Below, piece after piece: positions 1 through 10,090 of a DNA stretch of 64,000 nt. The notes beneath the pieces are model-generated. The model searched no databases and was not told the origin of the DNA. It saw only the letters and a list, made by a program, of their open reading frames with translations. The translations under genes and the position numbers were made by a program. The first letter of the stretch is position 1. Each line of letters begins with the position of its first letter. Origin of the DNA: CAVYXA01 sp963846775 (GTDB taxonomy: Bacteria; Verrucomicrobiota; Verrucomicrobiia; Chthoniobacterales; UBA10450); contig CAWJXB010000006.1 in NCBI GenBank assembly GCA_963846775.1, forward strand, positions 1-64,000, given 5' to 3'.

Positions 1-59
1 GATATTGTCTTGCAGGAGCGCCGCGCGAAAGCAGGTACGCTTTGCCGAAGCTGCCTCAA

Positions 60-227
60 TTAATCGGCGTCCCAATGCTCGGCGATCATACCATCCTGAA
101 CGCGGAACATGTCGAACCCAAGCGCCTGGTGGTGCTGGCCGTCCTTTCCGGTGCAGGTTTGGCGGACGTAGATCACGACCATGTTGTTGTCGCCGACGAC
201 ATTGATCTCCAAACTATTACGCCTCGA
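60..227 (-). pseudogene. C-terminal fragment of a SnoaL/NTF2-like protein
   Basis: Reading the minus strand gives about 50 residues ending in FRVQDGMIAEHWDAD and a stop. This is the usual last strand of SnoaL-like/NTF2-like proteins (a FxVxDGxIxEHWD pattern). The frame is closed upstream by a stop codon at 228-230 and no start codon precedes the conserved part, so the N-terminal half is missing. It sits about 10 bases after the response-regulator stop. It is most likely a gene remnant; a frameshift from some other start is possible. The family assignment rests only on the tail motif. Confidence 0.5.
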
Positions 228-871
228 TCATTTTGTTCCGAATCGCATAACGCACAAGATCGCTGAATGATTCCAAGCCAAGCTTGCGCATGATTGCCGC
301 GCGATGCGTTTCTGCAGTCTTGACACTGATTCCAAGCGTGCCGGCAACTTCCTTGTTGCTCTTGCCTTCGGCCAAGAGCTGCACGATCTCCCGCTCGCGC
401 TCGGAGAGACGTCCTTTTTCCGGCAGTTCCTGACGCAGTTTTTGGCCTTCCATATAACGCGCAAAAACGACCTCCCCGATACGCGACGTAAAAAAATGTT
501 TATGGTTCGCCAACGCTTTGATGGCCTCGACTAACTCTTTCGTCGGGCCGGACTTCACGATGTAGCTCCGCGCACCTGACGCGAACACATCGTGAATCAG
601 CTCTTCCGTCTCAGTCCCCGTAAAGATCAATACCTCAGTGTCGGGCAATCGCTTTTTGATCTGACGCGTAGCGTCAAGCCCATTTAGTTCTGGCATTGTC
701 AGATCAATAACGACCACGTCGGGTCGTAGTTTCTCTGCCAGCGCAACAGCATCGCGTCCATTGTCAGCTTCGCCGACGAGCTTCCCATTCCGGAATCTGT
801 GCAACCACCACACGCAATCCGTCCCGCACAATCTTGTGATCGTCCGCGATTATGAGTCGCAGTTTTTTCAT
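217..871 (-). pseudogene. NarL/FixJ-type response regulator, one-base frameshift
   Basis: DNA-binding response regulator of about 217 residues. The true start appears to be ATG at 869-871, which opens MKKLRLIIADDHKIVRDG with the acidic pair of a receiver domain; the frame then breaks near 776-783 (one extra base) and continues as VGEADNGRDAV. Visible parts: phospho-acceptor Asp in VVVIDLTMPELNG, the conserved Lys in YIVKSG, a linker, and a LuxR-type helix-turn-helix (LSEREREIVQLLAEGKSNKEVA) near the C-terminus. A shorter frame starting at 831 exists but lacks the first beta-strand and the acidic pocket. It is encoded divergently from the hybrid kinase at 1622, with a VanZ-like gene between, so the kinase may be its partner. 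Frameshift may be a sequencing error. Confidence 0.85.
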
Positions 872-931
872 CGGTCCGAACTATTACATTCGGAGTCATC
901 CGAGTAAACGTCATCTATCGACTAGTTTTGC

Positions 932-1399
932 TCAAATATCCCACGTTCGCGCAGGCCGCCTTCTCCGGCGTAAGGCGAAGCAAAGTGAAAGAGCAATTGC
1001 GGCGCCGCCGATGTCGATCATCACGTCTTTTATTGAAGCAGTTCTTGTCGGGACAAACGATTGGTGAAGTTCATCCGATGCGGCAAAAACCGCAGATGCA
1101 AGAAAGACGAGCATCGTAATGGCAATCGATCTTGTCGATACGAATGTGCTGCGTAAAGCGCACCACAAAAGCGTGGCCAGAATTGCATACTCCGTGAGGT
1201 GACCAAGCTTGCGTAGCGCGAAATGGATGGTGGCGATCGTCCCGATAGAGATCTGCGGATGAAGCCAGAGCAACGACGGAAGAACAAAGTGTGATGTGTG
1301 CGCTGCGGAAAGGACGTCAGTCGATCCGATGAAAATCAAGAGCATCCAACCGCTCGCCGCGATCAAACGGTTGACGTTTTTCACGCTTGGCGGTTTCAT
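932..1399 (-). CDS. VanZ-like integral membrane protein
   Basis: About 155 residues with four predicted membrane helices. It carries the VanZ family marks: GWMLLIFIGSTDV near the N-terminus, a conserved HFALRKLGHLTEYAIL segment, and DELHQSFVPTRTAS followed by DVMIDIGGA. I chose the ATG at 1399 (MKPPSVKN) because it aligns with the paralogue at 11966-12403; the open frame extends to 1576 but the extra 59 residues have no family resemblance. No clear ribosome binding site is visible. VanZ-family members include a teicoplanin-resistance protein, but most have no known substrate; nothing here shows antibiotic resistance. Confidence 0.8.
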   Translation of the reverse strand: MKPPSVKNVNRLIAASGWMLLIFIGSTDVLSAAHTSHFVLPSLLWLHPQISIGTIATIHFALRKLGHLTEYAILATLLWCALRSTFVSTRSIAITMLVFLASAVFAASDELHQSFVPTRTASIKDVMIDIGGAAIALSLCFALRRRRRPARTWDI

Positions 1400-1621
1400 G
1401 TTCGGGTAGGGCACCCACTCATGTGGCGGACGCCGAGAGCCGGGATGGCTCAGGTTTGTCGGAAACATACCCCAATCGACATACAAAGTATTTAGCAGCG
1501 AAGGCGTTTTCATTACGTGAATATCTTGAGCAGAGCCCATGCGTCCGGCTTCGCGGGCAGTCCGTATTTCCGCCAAGGAGAACTACCTAGACTGAGTTGA
1601 AACGCCAAAAATACAGTTTTT

Positions 1622-4149
1622 ATGGATAATCAGCTTCCGGCCGCGAAAGAAACACGAATTATTGCGTGGAAAGGCGGAAAAGCTGCTCCGCCTATTGAGG
1701 CGAACTTCATGCTCACCCCAATTCTCCAGAACCTACCGAACCAACACCAGTCTGAGGAAAAGCTACGCGGAATTATTGCGGAACGGGAGCGGATTGAGGA
1801 GCAATTAAAAGCTTCGCTTCGCGAGGTGGCCGATCTGAAGGCCGCATTGAACGAGCACGCGATTGTGGCAATGACCGATCCGCAGGGAAAGATCACCTAT
1901 GTAAACGACAAGTTCTGCGAAATCTCGAAGTATTCCAGGCAGGAACTTTTGGGTCAGGACCACCGCATCATCAATTCCGGTTACCACTCGAAAGAATTCA
2001 TTCGCGAACTTTGGACAACTATTACGCATGGTAAGGTCTGGCACGGTGAGATTAAGAATCGCGCGAAGGATGGTTCCTATTACTGGGTCGACGCAACAAT
2101 CGTTCCTTTCCTCAACGAAGATGGCAAACCGCGCCAATACGTAGCTATTCGCGCCGACATCACCGAGCGCAAACAAGCTGAAGAAGAGATCCGCAACTTG
2201 AACGCCGGTTTGGAGCAGACTCTGCACGAACTCCAAGAGGAGCGCTCGCGATTGCGCCATTTGCTCGAACACAGCCCGGCTGTCATTTACACGCTTCGAA
2301 TAGAAGGCGAGACGGTGACTCCAGTGGTCGTCAGCGAAAACATTGAGAGACTGCTAGGCGTTAGCGTGGCTGAGTCAACGAGCTACGAATGGTGGCGGGG
2401 AAGTTTGCACCCTAAAGATCACGATCGCGTCCTTGAGGTTCTGAGAAAATCGTTAACTCAAGGCGGTTACTCGATGGATACCGCATTCGGCATAAAGATG
2501 GCAGCTACCACTGGGTCGAAGACAATAACCGGGTCATCTGCGACGAAACCGGTCAGCCCGTGGAATCCGTAGGTGTTTGGACAGACATTACCGAACGGAA
2601 GCGAGGTGAGGACATCCTGAGAGAATCGGAGCGTCGCTTCCGCGAAATGTTGGAGAACGTCGAGCTTATTGCCATGACTCTCGACAAGAATGGCGTGGTC
2701 ACTTTCTGCAATGATTACCTGCTTCGTGTAACGGGGTGGAAGCGAGAAGAGATTGTGGGCGCGAATTGGTTCCCCATCTTTATTCCTGATGCAGACAAGG
2801 TCACCAAAAAGCTCTTCTTCGACACAATCCAAGCCGGAAAGATTCCGGCTCACCATGAGAACCCAATCAAGACGAGAACGGGCGAGCTTCGCGACATCGT
2901 TTGGAACAATACGATGCTTCGAGACATCGCTGGAGATATCGTGGGCAGCGCGAGTCTTGGTATTGATGTCACTGAGCATAAAAAGCTAGAGATGCAGTTA
3001 TTGCGCGCGCAGCGCTTGGAAAGCATCGGCACACTCGCTAGTGGGGTGGCGCACGACTTGAACAACGTCCTCACGCCAATCTTGATGTGCGCGGAAGCAC
3101 TTGGCGCCGATCCTGCACCGGAGGATGTTCCATCAGTAATTTCGCTGATCGAAGACAGTGCTCGACGCGGCGCAAGCATTGTAAAGCAAGTGCTTACCTT
3201 TGCCCGCGGTATTGAAGGCGAACGCGTCCTGATCAAGCCGAGCCACCTCATCGAGGAAATGGTCGACATCGCGCGCAAGACCTTTCCCAAGTCGATCGAC
3301 ATCAATGCTCGCTATCCAGAGGATCTTTGGTCGATCCAAGCTGATCCTACTCAGCTACATCAGGTCCTGCTCAATCTCGGTGTCAACGCGCGCGATGCCA
3401 TGCCGAGTGGTGGCGCTCTGACTTTCGCGGCGGAGAACTTTTCGGTCGATGAGCACTACGCCGCCATGACTCCCGACGCCAAAGCGGGTCCGTATGTTGT
3501 CTTGCGCGTTAGCGATACTGGCGCTGGCATGCCTCGCGCCACGATCGACAAAATCTTCGATCCGTTTTTTACGACGAAAGACGTTGGTAAAGGAACTGGC
3601 CTCGGGCTTTCGACCGCTCTCGGCATCATAAAAAGTCACGGCGGATTCATTTCCGTTTACAGCGAGATCGGAAAAGGAACGACGTTCAAACTGTTCCTGC
3701 TCGCAACCATGAGCGACGAGGACCTGCGAAAATCAGAAGTATCGGTCGCGCCCATTCACGGTAATGGCGAGCAAGTCCTGGTCGTTGATGATGAAGCGAA
3801 CATTCTCCAAATCACGAAGATGATCTTCGAGAAGCACAACTATCGGGTTCTCTGTGCCAACGATGGTCCGGAAGCACTCGCACTTTTTGCACAGCAGATG
3901 CATTCAATCGACGCGGTTCTTACCGACATGGCCATGCCTTACATGGATGGCGTGGCTTTGGTTCGCGCGCTCCGGAAAATGAAACCGGACGTTCCGATCA
4001 TCGCTTCGACTGGACAAAGTGACCAGTCCGGTATCACCGAACTTCAATCTCTTGGAGTAACAAATTTTCTGACCAAGCCCTACAACACCGAGAAGTTGCT
4101 TCGCGTATTGAGCGGGGCCATTGCATCAAAGCTGAACGAGCTCGCTTAA
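1622..4149 (+). pseudogene. Hybrid PAS sensor histidine kinase with C-terminal receiver, one-base frameshift
   Basis: A cytoplasmic multi-PAS hybrid kinase of about 842 residues, split into two frames by a missing base near 2476-2480; the second frame resumes as YRIRHKDGSYHWVED. Order: N-terminal coil, PAS/PAC 1 (about residues 75-190, ending ADITERKQAEEE), coiled coil, PAS/PAC 2 (to WTDITERKRGED), PAS/PAC 3 (to DVTEHKKLE), HisKA with the phospho-acceptor His in GVAHDLNNVLTPI, HATPase with N-box NLGVNARDAMPSGG, DTGAGMP and GKGTGLGLS, then a receiver with VVDDE and the Asp in AVLTDMAMPYMDG. No membrane segment is seen, so the signal is likely cytosolic (redox, gas or ligand). The frameshift would separate the first two PAS domains from the kinase if real. 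Confidence 0.85.
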
Positions 4150-4848
4150 TATAGTAGCGTGCGATGGATTGCTCGCCCTGACAAAGAGGGCACAAATGGA
4201 GGGCTCGAACCTTGTGAAAAGTTTCAGATTGGAGCGTTTGTGTCAGAACGGCGGGGGTGATTGGACTGTCAAAAACGTATCAAATAAATGGCTCGAACCC
4301 CATAAAAAGCACTGAATCTCGATACTTTCACGTGCCGATCTGGCGCAGTGTCAAAAAGGTTCCAATGGTCTGCTTCAAGCGCTCGACCCAGGAGAAGTTG
4401 GCTTTGGAGATTTTCCGTTTCGGCTAAAGAAAAGCCGCAAATGACAAAAGGATACCAGACCGTGTAGGCTCCGCGGTGTCGCTGGGTCGTACTACTACTC
4501 TTAATCATGCTCGTAATCGATTCCTTGCTCTGTCTTCCTCAGGCTCCGGGGTTTTTGTATTGGATTCAATTCCTAACGAGTCCTCGTTTTACGTGCCTAC
4601 TTTTCAAATCGCTAAATCAGACCGTTCCGAAACGGCTGGAAGTGCTTTGAAGCGTTGAGACGATTGGCCGTCGTGTGGCTTGATAATGTTCATAAGAACA
4701 TGTAGGCTCATTCCCCGAAAATGCAAAGCGATGCTGTGACAATCATCGAAATCAGACCAGATGAAGGCTGACTCTCATTCCCTCGCGCGCGCGTGGAATG
4801 CTCTGGTTCACGGTTGCCTCCAAACGAAGAGCCGCCGGACAACCGGTG
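4150..4848. other. Gene-free stretch, about 700 bases
   Basis: No open frame here has a recognisable product and codon use looks non-coding on both strands. Two copies of a GGTTCGAGCC motif (minus strand, near 4206 and 4305) lie about 100 bases apart but do not fold as tRNA T-arms. No other structure was recognised. Confidence 0.5.
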
Positions 4849-5184
4849 TCAGGTGATAGATTCGGGGAAGAGCTCGTCAAATTCGTTGTTGATAGCGTTG
4901 CAGATCGTTTGCTCCGATACGAACTTCGTAGTTAGTGGGGGCAGTTTCGCGTCCATTGTGATCGAGTCCGTGCTCACGCGAACAATGCCAGAGACTGTCC
5001 CGGGCGAAATAAAGCCCTTTTTGGGTTTGAACGAGAAGTCCATTGCATCCCCCGTCCATGTTTTTGAGGCATCATTGATAGTGACTCCGGTTGGGAGTTT
5101 CGACCGCATCAACTTATCAAGGTATGCGTCGATCCGGCGAATTGCTTCATCTTTGCCGACTTTGTGGGAGCGTTCGAGGTGCAT
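4849..5184 (-). CDS. Polyhydroxyalkanoic acid system-type small protein
   Basis: Protein of 111 residues resembling the putative polyhydroxyalkanoic acid system protein family (PHA_gran_rgn). Visible pattern: N-terminal HLERSHKVGKDEAIRRIDAYLDKL helix, a central strand pair with W-x-GDAMDFSF and the GTVSGIVRVSTDSITMDAKLP segment, then a short C-terminal helix. It starts at ATG 5184, matching the usual family start (MH-x-ERxHxxGKxEA). Family members are small soluble proteins, some encoded beside PHA synthase genes, but many occur in genomes without them; no PHA gene is present here. Stand-alone gene with no evident operon partner. Confidence 0.65.
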   Translation of the reverse strand: MHLERSHKVGKDEAIRRIDAYLDKLMRSKLPTGVTINDASKTWTGDAMDFSFKPKKGFISPGTVSGIVRVSTDSITMDAKLPPLTTKFVSEQTICNAINNEFDELFPESIT

Positions 5185-5279
5185 GGCTTCTTGGTTTTAC
5201 ACGGCCTCTCATTGAGGATACCAGAAAGACAGGAATGTCGCAGAACTGAAGCGCCGTAAAGTTCGCGCCCTGCGAACCG

Positions 5280-6416
5280 TCAGCTTAGAAATTCTGCGAT
5301 TGGTTGGGTCGGTTCGAGGTGGGCGCAGAAGATCTTGAAGGCGGCAAGGAGCGGGACGGCGAGGATGGCGCCGGGCACGCCCCACATCCAGCCCCAAAAG
5401 ATTAATGAGAATAAAACCATCACCGGGTTGAGTGTGAGCCGGCGTCCCATGATCCAAGGCGTGATAAAGTTTCCCTCCAATATTGCGAACCCCAGATATA
5501 TGGCCGGGAATATCAGCGCGTACCCGACACTATCGAAGCTCATGATCGCGCCGAGCGTCATGCAGATGATGCCGGTCATCGCGCCGAGATAGGGCACGAA
5601 GTTCAAGAGCGCGACCATGGCGCCCCACATGACCGGGTTGCGTAGCCCGAGCAGACCAGCGGTCGTGCCGACAGCGATCCCGAGGCCGATATTGATCAAG
5701 GTTACCGTCAAAAGGTAGCGGGAAACGTTCGTGTCGATCTCGTTGGCGATAGAGACGGCGCGTTTCTTGTCAGCCAAGGTCGGCAGCAGCTTGATCAGTT
5801 TAGTTAGAAAAACGCTGTCGTAGGCGAGCAGGAAATAGAGCAGGACGAGAAGCAGGGCAGCGCTCACGATCAATTCCGGGCCGCGGACGTATAGCAGGTT
5901 AGTAATGGGATGTTGTTTCACTTCGACAACGGGCTTGGCCGCCTGGCTATCGGCCGTGGCCAGTTTTTCGATTTCGCCGCCGGCTTTGGCCACGTTTTGA
6001 ATTGGCTGACGGAGCGGAAGCAATTTCGATTGTATGGTTTGCATGCTGTAGGGGGCCTTTTGCAGCCAACTGACCGCGGGCGCGGTCAGAGCCGAGATCG
6101 CGGAACCGATCACCGCGACGAGCCCGAGGACAACGACGGCGGCGCCAACAGCCGGCGGGACATGAAGACGCGCTAACAGCCGCACAATCGGCCTGAGCAA
6201 ATAACTCAGGAGCAATGCGAGCACGAGCGGGAGCAGGATCCCGCGCATGAAATACATTGTGTAAAAGATGGCGAGGACGAACAAGCCAGTCAGCGCAATC
6301 GATCGGACATCGGCGGATCTCCGAGGGCGCTCCGGCGGTGCGCCGTTCAACTGGTCATCGCTCGGGGAGCTGTTCTCAGCAGGAAAAACGCTTGGGGGAG
6401 CAGCAATTGAGTCCAT
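5280..6416 (-). CDS. AI-2E family (PerM-type) transporter
   Basis: A 378-residue polytopic membrane protein of the AI-2E/PerM family. The N-terminal 40 residues are hydrophilic and Pro-rich, followed by a helix pair, a soluble segment (about residues 130-195), and a cluster of C-terminal helices with NIGLGIAVG, LNFVPYLGAM, GNFITPWIMG and WGVPGAILAVPLLAAFKI, the typical family motifs. I chose the ATG at 6416 (MDSIAAPPS); the frame runs back to 6578 but the extra stretch is Arg-rich and unlike the family. Members export small molecules or ions (AI-2, or Na+/H+ exchange in some); the substrate here cannot be told from sequence. Confidence 0.85.
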   Translation of the reverse strand: MDSIAAPPSVFPAENSSPSDDQLNGAPPERPRRSADVRSIALTGLFVLAIFYTMYFMRGILLPLVLALLLSYLLRPIVRLLARLHVPPAVGAAVVVLGLVAVIGSAISALTAPAVSWLQKAPYSMQTIQSKLLPLRQPIQNVAKAGGEIEKLATADSQAAKPVVEVKQHPITNLLYVRGPELIVSAALLLVLLYFLLAYDSVFLTKLIKLLPTLADKKRAVSIANEIDTNVSRYLLTVTLINIGLGIAVGTTAGLLGLRNPVMWGAMVALLNFVPYLGAMTGIICMTLGAIMSFDSVGYALIFPAIYLGFAILEGNFITPWIMGRRLTLNPVMVLFSLIFWGWMWGVPGAILAVPLLAAFKIFCAHLEPTQPIAEFLS

Positions 6417-6713
6417 CGTTAAGTAATCTATCGCTGCTGCCTCGATCTTTACGCGGGGCCTTTCGTCAGCCGCCTTCGTTAAGAACTCCGGCGTGTCAGG
6501 GAGGGCGGAGATCACGGGACGAAGAAAACGTCCAACCCGCCTCCGCCGTGGACGGGCTCTGGCGTGGCGAGCGCTCAACGTTCAACGCCCAATTTGTCCC
6601 CCAAAACCGTGACACCATCACCGGATCCGATCTCTCGATCATGAAGCCGACGGTCCTATTGCGGAATATATCTCGTCGGCCACTCGACCGGCGGCAAGAA
6701 TGACTCCTGGGCC

Positions 6714-8381
6714 ATGAACACAACTACTGAGTCAACCGCGACGCGATCCTTTGTTTCTGTTCTTCTCGTCGGCATCGCCGCCGGCGTGCTCGCGGGTGTT
6801 GCGATGCTTGTCACGATGGGGATTTTGCGTCTCACGTTCGGCTGGCCCACGCCTACGGAGCTGATTTTTGATCGGCTCTTTCCGCTGCTCACGGTCGAGT
6901 TCTTCATCGGCTCGCTCGTGAAAGCCGGTGGTTACACGCCACTAAAATTGCAGGGTGTTTATGGCGCACTGGCCGGACAAGTGGCCGTGGCAGCAATCGG
7001 CGGAGTTATTTACTCGTGGTATCTGAATCGACTCGAGCGGCGTCAAGGCTCGGCCAACGCGGCTCATGGAATTGTCGACGCGCGCGGATGGCGGTTGATC
7101 GTGCCAGGTGTGTTGCTGGTCACTGTGCTGTTCGTAATCCTGCTGTGGCCAACGTTGATCACGAACTATCATGGGTTGCCACCAGCTCGGGCGCGAATCG
7201 TGGCTTCACTCGGAATGCTGATTTCGTTCAGTGTGTGTGGATTCGGCATCATGTTTTTCCACGCGTTGATCTCGGTGCGCCCCGCACGGAGCAGTGCCGA
7301 GCACGCAGGCGTACCCGCCACCGGTCGGAGGCGTTTCCTCGCCCTGGGGATCGGCGCCGTGCTAGCTGTAACGCTGGGTGGATTATTGCGTCGGCTCTAC
7401 CGGATCGCCACATTCGCTTATGACGGCCGACAGTACAGCGGGCCAGGAGTGCAGAAAATCACACCCATTCGCCCGCGCGATGAATTTTACCAGGTCTCAA
7501 AAAATCTGATCGACCCGATGATCGTGCGCGATTCATGGCGACTCGACATTGTCGGGCAGGTCGAGAACCCCAAGGTCTACAGCTTTGCCGATATCGCAGC
7601 GATGCCGGCGGTCGAACAGGAGACAACGCTTCTTTGCATTTCCTATGGAATTGGCAGCGGACTCTGCTCGAATGCAATCTGGAAAGGCGTGCCGTTGCCG
7701 AGGCTCCTCGAGCAGGTGAAGCCCAAACCGAATGTCACGACGGTGCTGTTCCGCGCTGCCGACGGCTATTACGAGACATTCCGCTTCGACAAGGCAATGG
7801 AGCCCACCACGCTGGTGGCCTACGAAATGAACGGCGAACCGTTGCCGCCTGGTCACGGTTTTCCCCTACGGCTTATTGTTCCGGGGTTATATGGCGAAAA
7901 AAACCCAAAGTGGCTGACGCGGATCGAACTGCTTGACGAAGCGGACGCGCGTCTCCATCGGCGCCATGGCTGCGGTTTTTACAAGCAACAAGGCTGGGGT
8001 CGTCTCGGCGATGTGGTTCCTACACATTCCCGCTTCGATGCGCCGCAGGTCGCAGGCAATCACTTTGCGCAACCGTTTATTCTCGGCAAGACAGCCGAGC
8101 TGCGCGGAATGGCCTTCGGAGGCGACCGCGGAATCTCGAAGGTCGAAATTAGTAGGGACGGCGGTGACACGTGGGAGGAAGCCGAGATCTCGCAACCAGG
8201 CACGAGAATTTCCTGGAGCCTGTGGCGCTATGAGTGGACGCCGAAAAAGGTAGGCGAGTCGCAACTCGTGGTTCGTGCCACAGATGGCGAGGGGAAACTG
8301 CAGATTAGCGAATATCGTGATCAAGTGCCGGATGGTGCCACCGGTTTGCACTACGTGAAAGCTAGAGTAGAAAACGCGTAA
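6714..8381 (+). CDS. Membrane-anchored sulfite-oxidase-type molybdopterin oxidoreductase
   Basis: A 555-residue protein with two halves. Residues 1-235 are a membrane domain with about five helices, ending in a twin-Arg-like RRRFLALGIGA helix near residue 205. Residues about 250-445 form the oxidoreductase molybdopterin domain, with the cofactor Cys in LLCISYGIGSGLC, a following W-x-GVPL, and HGFPLRLIVPGLYG. Residues 455-555 look like the Mo-co dimerisation (Ig-like) domain, with ISRDGGDTWEEA. It overlaps the next gene at 8381 and begins a three-gene operon with an NDH-2, which suggests electron transfer between a Mo centre and the quinone pool. The electron donor is unknown; sulfite is possible but not shown. 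Confidence 0.85.
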   Translation: MNTTTESTATRSFVSVLLVGIAAGVLAGVAMLVTMGILRLTFGWPTPTELIFDRLFPLLTVEFFIGSLVKAGGYTPLKLQGVYGALAGQVAVAAIGGVIYSWYLNRLERRQGSANAAHGIVDARGWRLIVPGVLLVTVLFVILLWPTLITNYHGLPPARARIVASLGMLISFSVCGFGIMFFHALISVRPARSSAEHAGVPATGRRRFLALGIGAVLAVTLGGLLRRLYRIATFAYDGRQYSGPGVQKITPIRPRDEFYQVSKNLIDPMIVRDSWRLDIVGQVENPKVYSFADIAAMPAVEQETTLLCISYGIGSGLCSNAIWKGVPLPRLLEQVKPKPNVTTVLFRAADGYYETFRFDKAMEPTTLVAYEMNGEPLPPGHGFPLRLIVPGLYGEKNPKWLTRIELLDEADARLHRRHGCGFYKQQGWGRLGDVVPTHSRFDAPQVAGNHFAQPFILGKTAELRGMAFGGDRGISKVEISRDGGDTWEEAEISQPGTRISWSLWRYEWTPKKVGESQLVVRATDGEGKLQISEYRDQVPDGATGLHYVKARVENA

Positions 8382-10090
8382 TGCTGCTCGTGCGCCGTGC
8401 GCTGCCTGGATTCCTGTGCGGCGTGCTTTGCGGAACGCTGCTCACTCACGCCGTCGGTAACCACTCGTTAGGCCTGGCGCTCGGCGCGATCCTAGGAACG
8501 CTCTACGCGATGGCATTGCCGCGGCCGATCGGTGGCGACGGCGCGACGGCCGATCGCGCGATGACCGCGGCGGCGTTCGGCCTGCCGATGTGGGGCGCGT
8601 GCAACGTTATTTTGCTGCCCTTGTTCGCCGGGCAAATGCCGCAGTGGAGCGCCGAAGCGATGCGTGCCCTTTTCCCGGCGCTTGTCGGCTGGCTGCTTTT
8701 TGGATTTGGGCTTGGCTTGCTCACAACAGGAGCCGTCCGTATTGCCGAACACCTATTTGGCGCCGCGCCCGCGCCGCCAGAGCTTCCTGTGCCCGAGATC
8801 AAAACGCGAATCGTGATTCTCGGCGGCGGCTTCGCGGGAGTGACAACGGCAATGAACCTTGAGCGACAATTTCGTTATGATCCGACGATAGCTCTCACGC
8901 TCGTTAGCGAAACCAACGCGCTCCTCTTCACGCCGATGCTGGCCGAAGTCGCCGCGAGCAGTCTCGAGCCGACACACATTTCCACGCCCTTGCGCAGCGG
9001 CCTGCGTCGCACGCGCGTGATGCGCGCGCAAGCCGTTGGCATCGATTTCGAAAATCGCCGTGTCCGCCTCTCAGATCGAGAGGAAAAGGTGCGCTATGAT
9101 CACCTTGTTCTCGCACTTGGCGCCGTCTCGAGTTTGCCGCCGGGCGATGGGATCGTCGAGCACGCCCTCGAATTCAAAACGCTGGCCGACGCGATCCGTC
9201 TTCGTAATCACGTCATCGATGTATTTGATCGGGCCGACGCGGAAACGAACACTGCGCGTCGGCGCGCTCTCTTGACGTTCGTTGTCGCCGGCGGTGGCTT
9301 TTCCGGCGCGGAGCTCGTCGGCGGCCTGAACGATTTCGCGCGCGGGATGCTGGCGGATTATCCGAATTTGTCCGCAGACGAACTGCGCATCGTGCTGGTT
9401 CATTCGCGCGAACGGATTCTGCCGGAACTAAGCGACTCGCTTGCCAACTACGCGCTTGACCGGATGCGCGAGCGCGGCGTGACGTTCGAGCTCAACGCAC
9501 GGGTCGCCGCGGCGCGTCCGGGCGTGGTGCTGCTTAAGCGCAAGGAGCCGGAGCAAGCCGAGTTTGAAATCGCGAGTGAAACGCTTGTCTGGACCGCGGG
9601 CGCATCACCGAGTCCGCTGTTGAAAGAGCTGGCCGTGGAGCGCGATAAACGTGGGGCCGTGCTGGTGGAAAACACACTCATGGTGCGAGGCCACAAAGGA
9701 ATCTGGGCACTTGGTGATTGCGCAGTTGTGCCCGATGCAAAGACGGGCCGACCATGCCCACCGACCGCACAATTCGCGATCCGTGAAGCGCGCACACTCG
9801 CCCGAAACTTGCGCGCCAGCATCGCGGGACAGCCGCTGCGGCCCTTTCACTTCGATTCTCTCGGCACGCTCTGCGTCGTCGGTCATCACACCGCGTGCGC
9901 GGAGATCAAAGGGTTCAAATTCAGCGGCTTCTTCGCGTGGCTGCTCTGGCGTGGCATTTACTTGAGCAAGCTTCCCGGCCTCGAGCGCAAGCTGCGCGTG
10001 GTCGGCGATTGGACGATCGAATTGTTTTTCCCGCGCGACATCGTCCAGACGATAGAACTCGCTGCGCACCACGAAAAGATCCGCCCATGA
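8381..10090 (+). CDS. Type II NADH dehydrogenase-like flavoprotein with N-terminal membrane domain
   Basis: A 569-residue protein. Residues 1-125 form a Gly-rich membrane domain (about four helices) not present in standard NDH-2. Residues about 140-569 are a pyridine nucleotide-disulphide oxidoreductase: FAD-binding ILGGGFAGVTTA near 146, a second dinucleotide site in VVAGGGFSGAELVG near 306, and the ALGDCA segment near the C-terminal third. The NDH-2 family moves electrons from NAD(P)H to quinone without pumping protons. The start overlaps the last base of the upstream gene (TAATG), and the stop overlaps the next gene's ATG (ATGA), so the three genes are translationally coupled. Fusion to a membrane segment replaces the usual C-terminal amphipathic anchor. 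Confidence 0.85.
   Translation: MLLVRRALPGFLCGVLCGTLLTHAVGNHSLGLALGAILGTLYAMALPRPIGGDGATADRAMTAAAFGLPMWGACNVILLPLFAGQMPQWSAEAMRALFPALVGWLLFGFGLGLLTTGAVRIAEHLFGAAPAPPELPVPEIKTRIVILGGGFAGVTTAMNLERQFRYDPTIALTLVSETNALLFTPMLAEVAASSLEPTHISTPLRSGLRRTRVMRAQAVGIDFENRRVRLSDREEKVRYDHLVLALGAVSSLPPGDGIVEHALEFKTLADAIRLRNHVIDVFDRADAETNTARRRALLTFVVAGGGFSGAELVGGLNDFARGMLADYPNLSADELRIVLVHSRERILPELSDSLANYALDRMRERGVTFELNARVAAARPGVVLLKRKEPEQAEFEIASETLVWTAGASPSPLLKELAVERDKRGAVLVENTLMVRGHKGIWALGDCAVVPDAKTGRPCPPTAQFAIREARTLARNLRASIAGQPLRPFHFDSLGTLCVVGHHTACAEIKGFKFSGFFAWLLWRGIYLSKLPGLERKLRVVGDWTIELFFPRDIVQTIELAAHHEKIRP

Noticed and set aside
932..1399. VanZ-like gene as glycopeptide-resistance determinant
   Set aside because: No vanHAX or related genes are present; VanZ-like proteins are widespread with unknown roles.
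4190..4320. Two GGTTCGAGCC motifs resembling tRNA T-loops
   Set aside because: The flanking bases do not form a T-stem and no acceptor, D or anticodon arms can be drawn, so these are not tRNA genes.
4269..4658. Short open frames on both strands in the gap after the hybrid kinase
   Set aside because: No ribosome binding site, no recognisable motif, and no family-like composition.
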